DNA of 64,000 bases from Streptomyces sp. 71268 (lineage in GTDB: Bacteria; Actinomycetota; Actinomycetes; Streptomycetales; Streptomycetaceae). A program made the translations under genes and the position numbers. The notes beneath the pieces were generated by a model. That model ran no database searches. It saw nothing but the letters and a program-made list of their open reading frames with translations, and was not told the origin of the DNA. Positions 57,502 through 64,000 of the stretch are shown here, one piece after another (the stretch's first letter is position 1; each line of letters starts with the position of its first letter). The stretch lies in contig NZ_CP114200.1 of assembly GCF_029392895.1 (NCBI RefSeq), positions 7,136,501-7,200,500 of the forward strand. The letters are read 5' to 3'.

Positions 57502-59430
57502 TCAGGCCGCTTGGTTCTGACCGGAGCCAGAGGTCGCGGCGCGGTACCAGTGCTCAAGGGAGAGCACGTGCCACAGATGCTTGGAGAAGTCCCGCCGCCC
57601 GGCCGCGTCCTCGGCGACCATCCGCGCCAGCGCGTCGCGGCGCAGGAACCCGGAGTTGACGAGCACGCCGTCGTGCACCACCTCGCGTACCAGCGGCGCC
57701 AGGTCCCGGCTCATCCACGCCCGCAGCGGGGCGCTGAACAGGCCCTTGGGCCGGTACACGATCTCCCGGGGCAGGGTCCGGGAGGCCGCCTGCTTCAGGG
57801 CCGCCTTCCCCTGTCGCCCGACGATCTTCCGGTCACCGGGCACCGCGAACGCCGCCCTGACCACCTCGACGTCCACGTACGGCACCCGCACCTCCGTGGA
57901 GGCGGCCATGCTGGCGCGGTCCGTGTACGCGAGGTTCAGGCCCGGCAGGAACATCCGGGCGTCGCCCAGGCACATCCGGTTGACGAAGTCGTCCAGGTCG
58001 TTGTCCCGGTAGACCTCCGCGTGCTCACCCAGCACGTCGTCGACCGTCCCGGCCAGGTCCGGGTTGACCAGGGCCAGCAGCTCGTCCTGGTCGTACATGG
58101 TGTAGCTGCGCCGGAACGCGGTCTCCTCCGGCAGCTCCGCGAAGGACAGGAACCGCTTCGCGAACCGCACGGAGCGCAGTCCTCGGCGGGAGGTGGCCAC
58201 CGGCAGCCGGTCCACGGCCGCCGCCACACCGCGCCGCAGGGGCCGTGGGACGCGCTGGTAGCGCAGCGCGAGCACGTTGGCCAGGTGTTTGCGGTACCCG
58301 GCGAACAACTCGTCGGCGCCCATCCCCGAGAGCATCACCTTGACCCCGGCCTCCCGGGCGGCCGAGCAGATCAGGTACGTGTTGATCGCGGCGGGGTCGC
58401 CGATCGGCTCGTCCAGGTGGTACGTCATCCGTGGCAGCAGGTCGAGCACGTTCGGGGCGATCTCGATCTCGTGCAGGTCGACGCCGTACCGCTCGGCCAC
58501 CTGCCGGGCGTAGCGCAGGTCGTCCGGCATCGCCTCGAACCTGGCGTCCGCGGCGCGGAACCCGATCGTGTAGGCGGAGATCCCGGGCCGCTCGCGGGCC
58601 GCCAGCGCGGTCAGGTAGCTGGAGTCGAGACCGCCGGAGAGGAACGTGGCCACCGGCACGTCGGAGAGCAGGTGCCGCCGGTTCGACTCCTCGATGACGG
58701 CGGCCAGGTCCGGCTGCTCACCGCCGAGGGCCCGCTCCTGACCCTCGCTGGCGACCTCCCGCAGGTTCCAGAACCGGCCGCGCTCCACCCGGCCGTCCGG
58801 CCGGCACCGCAGCCAGCTTCCCGGCGGCAGCTTCTCCGCCTCGCGGAACGCGCAGCGGGTGTCCGGCACCCAGTAGTAGAGGAGCGAGGCCACCAGCGCC
58901 CCGTGGTCCACCTCCAGCGTCCCGCCGGCCCCGGCGCTGAGCGCCTTCAGCTCGGAGGCGAACATCAGCCCCCCGCCGCGCCGGAGCAGGAACAGCGGCT
59001 TGACGCCGAGCTGGTCGCGGACGAGCACCAGGTTGCCGGTGCGCTCGTCGAAGACCGCGAAGGCGAACATGCCGCGCAGCCGGGGCAGACACCCCGTGCC
59101 CCAGCGCCGCCAGGCGGCGAGCAGCACCTCGGTGTCGGAGGTGCCGCGAAAGCGCACTCCCGCCGCCGTCAGCTCGGCCCGCAGCTCGGGCGCGTTGTAC
59201 AGCTCGCCGTTGTACGTCAGGGCGAGGCCGTCCGAGACCATCGGCTGGGCGCCGGTCTCGGTCAGGTCGATGACGGCCAACCGGCGGTGTCCGAGCTGCA
59301 CCTCACCGTCCCCGGCGGGGTGGCTGTAGCGGCCCGCCCCGTCCGGGCCCCGGTGGGCGAGGACGTCGGTGAGCCGATCGGTCACGGCCTTCCCGTCCGG
59401 CCACCGGTACGTGCCTGCGATTCCACACAT
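57502..59430 (-). CDS. asnB: asparagine synthase (glutamine-hydrolysing) family
   Basis: Protein of 642 aa with the N-terminal glutaminase domain starting MCGIAG (Cys2 nucleophile), RHRGPDG-like AHRGPDGAGRY and YNGELYN, then the PP-loop synthetase domain (VATFLSGGLDSSYLTALAA) and LSGMGADELFAGYRKH. Homologues in capsule and exopolysaccharide loci are believed to amidate a uronic acid or another carboxylate rather than to make free asparagine. It starts 3 nt after the preceding gene, with its ribosome site inside that gene. Confidence 0.92.
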   Translation of the reverse strand: MCGIAGTYRWPDGKAVTDRLTDVLAHRGPDGAGRYSHPAGDGEVQLGHRRLAVIDLTETGAQPMVSDGLALTYNGELYNAPELRAELTAAGVRFRGTSDTEVLLAAWRRWGTGCLPRLRGMFAFAVFDERTGNLVLVRDQLGVKPLFLLRRGGGLMFASELKALSAGAGGTLEVDHGALVASLLYYWVPDTRCAFREAEKLPPGSWLRCRPDGRVERGRFWNLREVASEGQERALGGEQPDLAAVIEESNRRHLLSDVPVATFLSGGLDSSYLTALAARERPGISAYTIGFRAADARFEAMPDDLRYARQVAERYGVDLHEIEIAPNVLDLLPRMTYHLDEPIGDPAAINTYLICSAAREAGVKVMLSGMGADELFAGYRKHLANVLALRYQRVPRPLRRGVAAAVDRLPVATSRRGLRSVRFAKRFLSFAELPEETAFRRSYTMYDQDELLALVNPDLAGTVDDVLGEHAEVYRDNDLDDFVNRMCLGDARMFLPGLNLAYTDRASMAASTEVRVPYVDVEVVRAAFAVPGDRKIVGRQGKAALKQAASRTLPREIVYRPKGLFSAPLRAWMSRDLAPLVREVVHDGVLVNSGFLRRDALARMVAEDAAGRRDFSKHLWHVLSLEHWYRAATSGSGQNQAA

Positions 59431-59433
59431 GTG

Positions 59434-61038
59434 CTACCGCGCCTCCTGATCGCTGTCCGGGACCCGTGCGGCCGGCGCCGCCGGCCACCCCGGCTGCGGC
59501 TGGCCCTCCCCGACCGCCTGAACGGCGTGCGGGGTACCACCACCGCTCTGTCGGGCCAGCCGTCTCGCCCGTAATCGGTCCGCGCCGCTCTCCCGGGCCG
59601 GTCGCTCGCCGTCGCCGCGCGGCGCGGTCGGCGACCCGTCCCAGAGCGTGCCGTCGGTCCGATCGCGCGGGTCGGGGTCGATCAACACCACGCCGAGCAC
59701 CGGAACGCGCTGGTCCGCGAGTTGCCGCGCGACGGTGTGCAGCCACGCGGCGCTGCCGTGCCCGGCCCGTACGACCAATACGGTCTGAGCGCCGAGGTAC
59801 CGGAGGTCGGTCCACGCCGTGCCGGGGGAGACCGAGCCGACACCGATCCGGCGCGTCGCCCCGGGCGCGTCCTCGGCCCTCGCGTCGCTGACCACGGTCG
59901 AACCCGCCGGCAACTTCGGGCTGTTGGCGAGGTCAGCGCCCGGCAGGCCGTCCACGATGACCAGCGGCCCGTCCGCCGCCAGCGCTTCGGCGACGTCCAG
60001 GGCGAGCCCCCGTACGCCGCGCGGGCAGCCCAGTTCCAGGAGCGAGACCGGCTCCGCCGCGCCGCGCACGGCGCGGGCCAGGGTCGCGGTGAGCCGGGCC
60101 CGCGCGGCCCGGGCCCGGCGGCGTCGCCACGGGCCGGTTGACCAGCGCGGCGCCTGGCGTGCCTCCGCGATGACGGAAGCGCCCAGGTGCACCGCGATCT
60201 CCCGGCGCAGCACGGGCCGGTCCGCCACCACCGTGCCCACCGTGGCCACCGCGATGCCCAGGACGAGGCCGAGGACGAGCCCGATCGCGGCGTTGGTGAG
60301 CACGGCCTTGGGCCTGGAGTGCCGCACCACGCGCGGGGCGTCCACGATCTGCGTACCGGAGACGAGCCGGGGCGTGCCGGCGCGGGCCTCGGCGGCGCGC
60401 TGGTCGAAGTCGGCGATCCGCGAGTTGAGCTCGGACCGGCGGGCGAAGAGCGACTCGACGCTCGCCGACGCCTTGGGGTCGCTCTCCGGCGATCGGCTGC
60501 CGATGGCCTTGTTGACCTCGGCCAGCTCGCCCCGCATCCGGTCGCGCTGCGCGAGCAGGGACGCCGCCTCGGCCTTGGCGGCGTCCTGGACGCGCCGCAC
60601 GTGGTCCGCGACGAACGCCTCGGCCAGCGCCTTGGCCCGGGCCAGCGCCTGGGCGTCGCTGTCGCCGGTCACGTCGATCTGGAGCAGGTTGTTGGTCAGG
60701 CCGGTGCCCCGGTAGTCCCGCATGAAGTCCTCGGGGCGCTCCGAGGAGCCCAGGGCCCGCAGGGCCCGGTCGGCGATCCGGGTGGTCTGGAGCAGCGCGA
60801 CGTCGGTACGGATCAGCGTGCCGGTGTCGTTCGGCTGGTCCTCCCGGTGCGCGACCAGCACCTTGGTCACCGCGGCCGGCGCCGGCGGCACCAGCACCGC
60901 CACGGCCGCGCCGGCCAGCATCCCCAGCAGCGCCAGGGCGCACCACAGGCGGCGCCTCCTGCGCACCGCGGCCAGCAGCGCCTGCAGGTCGAGCAGGGGC
61001 GCGGCGGCCGGCGACTCGGCTGCCTGGCTCGTGGTCAC
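59434..61038 (-). CDS. Wzz-like chain-length protein with kinase-like domain lacking Walker A
   Basis: Protein of 534 aa. Two membrane helices (about 35-55 and 245-270) flank a periplasmic coiled-coil region (QRDRMRGELAEVNKAIGSR and NSRIADFDQRAAEARAG), the Wzz/PCP layout. The cytoplasmic part (about 300-475) resembles a BY-kinase/ParA fold by its strands (LLELGCPRGVRGLALDVAEAL, PLVIVDGLPG, TVLVVRAGHG) but has CPRGVRG where GxxxxGK(S/T) would be. No Tyr cluster at the end. It probably controls chain length without kinase activity. GTG start overlaps the upstream stop (GTGA). Confidence 0.8.
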   Translation of the reverse strand: MTTSQAAESPAAAPLLDLQALLAAVRRRRRLWCALALLGMLAGAAVAVLVPPAPAAVTKVLVAHREDQPNDTGTLIRTDVALLQTTRIADRALRALGSSERPEDFMRDYRGTGLTNNLLQIDVTGDSDAQALARAKALAEAFVADHVRRVQDAAKAEAASLLAQRDRMRGELAEVNKAIGSRSPESDPKASASVESLFARRSELNSRIADFDQRAAEARAGTPRLVSGTQIVDAPRVVRHSRPKAVLTNAAIGLVLGLVLGIAVATVGTVVADRPVLRREIAVHLGASVIAEARQAPRWSTGPWRRRRARAARARLTATLARAVRGAAEPVSLLELGCPRGVRGLALDVAEALAADGPLVIVDGLPGADLANSPKLPAGSTVVSDARAEDAPGATRRIGVGSVSPGTAWTDLRYLGAQTVLVVRAGHGSAAWLHTVARQLADQRVPVLGVVLIDPDPRDRTDGTLWDGSPTAPRGDGERPARESGADRLRARRLARQSGGGTPHAVQAVGEGQPQPGWPAAPAARVPDSDQEAR

Positions 61039-62417
61039 TCGGCGCCCCCCGCCGTCTGGCCGGGCACCGCGAGCGCCAACGTGGCGTTCTGCTCCGGCTG
61101 TTCGGGCGTCCGTGTCGGTTGGTTGCGGACCGCGCCCGCGACGACGACGCCGACGATCTCGTGCCTGCCGTCCGCACACGCCCCGGCGACGCCGGCGAGT
61201 TCCGCCGCGGTCCAAATACCCGCGCTCAGTACGACCAGGACACCGGACTCGGCGTCGCGGTCCGGCACCATCGGCTGGGACACCGACACGCCCACCACCC
61301 GCAGCGCCGGGAGCCCCCGGCCCGCCGGGGTGGCGGCGTCGCCCCTGGTCTCGGCGGCGAGCCGCTCGGCGGCCCGGCGGGCGACCCCGTCGCCGTCCGG
61401 CACGACGACCAACAGCCGTCGAGCAGAGGGGTGTTGGGATCTCAGGCGGGCGCACACCCGCCGGTAGCGGACGCGTCGGCTGGCCTCGTCGCCGGAGGCC
61501 AGCGGGGTCGGCGCGTCCCACCGGGTGTCGAGCCCGAGGAAGCGGCGCGGCCAACCCCCCGGGCCCCGGCCCACAGCGGGCCGCTCGGCCGGCACGTCGA
61601 CGGTGCCCAGCAGCGTCGAGCCGAGCGCCGAGGCGATCTCGGCCCCGGTACGCGGGCGCCGGTTGGCCCGCGCGGCGGTGAGATGGCCCACGACCGCGAG
61701 CAGGAAGGACAACGCCGCCCCACCGGCGACGAGGTGCCCCGTCGTGGGCGGCGCCGGGCTCGCCGGCCGGGCCGCCGGCCCCATGACCACCATGCCGGCC
61801 TTGTGCGTCGCCGGATCGACCTCCTCCAGCTTCTTCACCGCCGTCTCCAGCGCGGTACGCAACTTCTCCAGCGAGGTGCGGGCCTGCACGCTCTCCACGG
61901 TGCGCCCCGGGTCGGCCGCCCGGGACAGCTCGGTGATGCGCCGGTTGGCCCGCTCCACCTGCTCCCGCAGCGCCTCGGGCCCGGTCGCCGCTTTCGGGTC
62001 GGTGCCGTCGCCGGTGACCCGCGCGGCGAAGGTGACGAACTGCTGGGCCAGCCGGTCGGTGAGCTGCTGCGCGCGCTCCGGTGTGTCGGCGGTGCCCGAG
62101 ATCCTGATGACGTTCCCGTCGGCGACCTTGGCGCTCACCCGCTCCCGCACCTCGTCACCGTCGCCCGCCCAGCGCAGCGTGGCCGCCGTGCGGTCCAGCA
62201 CCGACGAACTGGTCACGATGTACGCCTGGGTCAACAACTCGCGCTCCTCCCACTGCCCCGGCAGCAGGACCGATGCCGAGGCCGTGTACCGCGGGGGGAA
62301 CAGCGCCGAGACGCCGTAGCCGACGAGCGCGCCCACCGCCGTGAGGACGGCGAGCAGGCGCCAGCGCCGTTGGAGCATCCGCCCGATCGTGGCCAGGCGT
62401 ATCGTGTCCTCGCTCAA
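61035..62417 (-). CDS. second Wzz-like chain-length protein with kinase-like domain lacking Walker A
   Basis: Protein of 460 aa, starting at TTG 62415-62417 in a TTGA overlap with the glycosyltransferase stop. It has an N-terminal helix (RWRLLAVLTAVGALVGYGV), the Wzz signature YTASASVLLPGQWEER, a coiled-coil region (LREQVERANRRITELSRA), a second helix near residue 255 and a cytoplasmic domain where RRLLVVVPDGDGVARRAAERLA stands at the place of the P-loop. No Walker A Lys. Together with its neighbour it may form a two-component length regulator. Confidence 0.78.
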   Translation of the reverse strand: MSEDTIRLATIGRMLQRRWRLLAVLTAVGALVGYGVSALFPPRYTASASVLLPGQWEERELLTQAYIVTSSSVLDRTAATLRWAGDGDEVRERVSAKVADGNVIRISGTADTPERAQQLTDRLAQQFVTFAARVTGDGTDPKAATGPEALREQVERANRRITELSRAADPGRTVESVQARTSLEKLRTALETAVKKLEEVDPATHKAGMVVMGPAARPASPAPPTTGHLVAGGAALSFLLAVVGHLTAARANRRPRTGAEIASALGSTLLGTVDVPAERPAVGRGPGGWPRRFLGLDTRWDAPTPLASGDEASRRVRYRRVCARLRSQHPSARRLLVVVPDGDGVARRAAERLAAETRGDAATPAGRGLPALRVVGVSVSQPMVPDRDAESGVLVVLSAGIWTAAELAGVAGACADGRHEIVGVVVAGAVRNQPTRTPEQPEQNATLALAVPGQTAGGAE

Positions 62418-63694
62418 CGGTGCGGCCTCTTCCCCGCCCGGGCCGAGGTGCCCGCCGCCACCGGGGGCAGGCCGCGGCAGGCGGCGGCGTAGGCGGCCAG
62501 CAGCGAGGCCTGCGAGTTCCGCCAGGAGAGCCGCCCGTTGATCCGCTCCCGACCGATGGCGCCCATCCGCTCCCGCTGCCCCGGATCGTCCAGCAGCCGC
62601 GCGATGAGGCCGGCGAACGCGGCCTCGTCGTTGGCGGGCGCGTAGACGGCGGCCTCCCCTGCGGAGACCCGGGCCTCCTTCAGGTCGAACGAGACGACGG
62701 GCCGGCCCATCGCCATGTACTCCAGGACCTTGTTCATGGTCGACACGTCGTTGAGCGGGTTGCGCGGGTCGGGGGAGAGGCACACGTCCGCGGTGGACAG
62801 GTAGCGCACCAGGTCCGCGTCCGGCACGCGCCCGGTGAACTGCACCTGCTCGGTGAGCCCGAGCCGCCGGGACAGCTCCACCATCGCGTCGAAGGAGTCG
62901 CCGGAGCCGACGAACACCGCGTGCCAGTCGCTCCGCCCCAGTTCGTTGCGCAGCCTCGCCAGCGCCCGCAGGGCGTAGTCCACGCCGTCCTGCGGGCCCA
63001 TGACGCCCAGGTAGCACAGCAGATGGGGCTTGCCGCGCTTCAACTCCGGCTCCGGGTCCACCTGTTGGAACCGCTCGACGGCGGGCGCGCTGCGCACCAC
63101 GAAGACGTCCGCCGGCCGGCGTCCGCCCCGGCGTACCGCGACGTCCCGGTAGCTCTCGTTGGTGGCGATGACCACGTCCGCGGCCCGGTAGGTCAGCCGC
63201 TCCAGGGCGCGCACGGCGCGGTAGAGCAGGTCCTCGCCACGGTCGAAGCGGGACAGGTACAGCTCGGGCACCAGGTCGTGCTGGTCGAAGACGAACCGCG
63301 CGCCGCGCCGCTTCAGCCAGAGGGCCGGCAGGAACAGCAGGTCGGGCGGGTTGCAGGCGTGCACCACGTCGACCGGGCCGACCCTGCGGGCCAGCCGGGC
63401 GGTGTGCCACAGCGCCGCTCCGTACTCCCGCAGGTAGCCGGCCGGGCCCCCGGTGGCCGCGCGCAGCGGGTAGCGGTGGATGCGCACCCCGTCGATCACC
63501 GCCTCAGGCTCCGTGTCCCGCTTGCCGCCCCGGGGGCAGATGACGTGCACCTCCCAGCCCGCCTCGCGCAGCGTCGTGCACTCCTGCCACACCCGCCGGT
63601 CGAAGGGCACCGACAGGTTCTCCACCAGGATCAGCGCGCGCCGCCCCGGTCCGATGTCGCCGATCTCGCCAGCCCGGTCGGGCTCGCCGTTCAA
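62414..63694 (-). CDS. glycosyltransferase family 4 (initiating region)
   Basis: Protein of about 426 aa with a GT-B fold: LILVENLSVPFDRRVWQE, VHVICPRGG, DVVHACNPPDLLFLP, FVFDQHDLVPELYLSRF, then CYLGVMGPQDGVDYALRAL, VQFTGRVPDADLVRYLSTAD and NKVLEYMAMGRPVVSFDLKEAR. The start is uncertain: TTG 63692-63694, just after the upstream gene, is preferred, with GGTGA before it; a TTG at 63766 would overlap the dehydrogenase by 65 nt. Similar proteins add the second sugar in actinobacterial exopolysaccharides. Confidence 0.83.
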   Translation of the reverse strand: MNGEPDRAGEIGDIGPGRRALILVENLSVPFDRRVWQECTTLREAGWEVHVICPRGGKRDTEPEAVIDGVRIHRYPLRAATGGPAGYLREYGAALWHTARLARRVGPVDVVHACNPPDLLFLPALWLKRRGARFVFDQHDLVPELYLSRFDRGEDLLYRAVRALERLTYRAADVVIATNESYRDVAVRRGGRRPADVFVVRSAPAVERFQQVDPEPELKRGKPHLLCYLGVMGPQDGVDYALRALARLRNELGRSDWHAVFVGSGDSFDAMVELSRRLGLTEQVQFTGRVPDADLVRYLSTADVCLSPDPRNPLNDVSTMNKVLEYMAMGRPVVSFDLKEARVSAGEAAVYAPANDEAAFAGLIARLLDDPGQRERMGAIGRERINGRLSWRNSQASLLAAYAAACRGLPPVAAGTSARAGKRPHR

Positions 63695-63701
63695 CGTCGC
63701 G

Positions 63702-64000
63702 TCACCAAGCAAGGCCCACGTACCCCGGTTCGGCCCGGCGCGCGTCGGCGTCGGGAAGACGGACAAGATCGATCAACGGGCCGCTGCCGTGCGGCAGCCG
63801 CGCGAGGACGGCCGGGTCCCTGGTCCCCACCAGGCACACGTCGGCGTGCTCAAGGACCTCGTCCACGGAGTCCGCGAGCAACTGCGCCAGGTGCGGCAGC
63901 CGGGTCTCGATGTACTCGCGGTTCGCGCCGAGCAGCCGCGACAGGCTCACGTTGGCGTCGTAGATCCGCAGGTCGTACCCCTTGCCGAAGAGCCGCTCCG
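63702..64000 (-). CDS. UDP-glucose/GDP-mannose 6-dehydrogenase, C-terminal part (cut by window edge)
   Basis: The C-terminal 98 residues of a nucleotide-sugar 6-dehydrogenase, open to the end of the window: RLFGKGYDLRIYDANVSLSRLLGANREYIE, recognisable as the region after the UDP-binding domain linker (stretch at about 63880-63995), then VLEHADVCLVGTRDPAVL. The RLLGANR(D/E)YIE pattern is closest to GDP-mannose dehydrogenase (AlgD). It makes a uronic acid donor, consistent with an acidic polymer and with the heparinase and asparagine-synthase genes downstream. The rest of the gene and probably more of the operon lie beyond 64000. Confidence 0.8.
   Translation of the reverse strand, partial: ERLFGKGYDLRIYDANVSLSRLLGANREYIETRLPHLAQLLADSVDEVLEHADVCLVGTRDPAVLARLPHGSGPLIDLVRLPDADARRAEPGYVGLAW

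Overview
The window is very GC-rich, dense and almost intron-like-gap free, with GTG and occasional TTG starts, purine-rich ribosome sites, and gene families (RNase J, TerC, tandem GyrB/ParE-type subunits, FHA and RNHCP proteins, an IS5-type insertion sequence, many secreted proteins) typical of Streptomyces or a close relative. No rRNA, tRNA or CRISPR array was seen.

Left part (1-12.4 kb): a secreted repeat protein, a decayed RHS fragment, a GlxA/AraC-type regulator divergent from an MFS transporter, then an eight-gene leftward operon (12417 to 4112): cysC, cysD, cysN (with an apparent one-base frameshift), a HAD phosphatase, a transaldolase-like protein, a saccharopine-dehydrogenase-like Rossmann protein, an HK97-fold encapsulin-like shell protein and a sulfotransferase. 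The first three genes make PAPS; no cysH or other reductive sulfur gene is present; the last two genes are translationally coupled. This looks like a sulfation pathway tied to a protein nanocompartment, and it is the most interesting system in the window.

12.6-14.2 kb has no recognisable gene. 14.2-17.8 kb is a reactive-sulfur (persulfide) module: an MBL-fold persulfide dioxygenase/rhodanese fusion, a Cys-less rhodanese, a TauE/SafE exporter, a CstR-like repressor and a rhodanese-DUF2892 membrane protein, with G/C-tract operator-like sites in front of both transcription units. An intact IS5-family element (17881-18772) follows.

19-27 kb is mixed: a secreted ChW-repeat protein, an HxlR regulator divergent from a DUF1330 gene with twin operator-like sites, RidA, a Tat-exported vanadium haloperoxidase-like protein, TerC with a zinc-ribbon tail, RNase J, and an FHA protein lacking the middle of its FHA domain.

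27.6-33.5 kb carries an extra gyrB directly followed by a parY/parE, then an AlkZ-like DNA glycosylase: an arrangement recalling self-resistance loci of producers of gyrase/topoisomerase IV inhibitors or DNA-damaging agents. An RNHCP protein, a large secreted S8 protease and a PAP2 phosphatase follow.

38.8-64 kb is one long leftward exopolysaccharide operon of about twenty genes, joined mostly by 4-nt stop/start overlaps: a sugar dehydrogenase (partial at the edge), glycosyltransferases, two Wzz-like proteins with kinase-like domains that lack Walker A, asparagine synthase, an alcohol-dehydrogenase/Gfo-Idh-MocA fusion, heparinase II/III, beta-helix lipoprotein, Wzy, a CDP-sugar cassette (cytidylyltransferase, C-methyltransferase, PIG-L, epimerase, DUF4910, RmlC-like, GSA-type aminotransferase), Wzx and a pyruvyltransferase.
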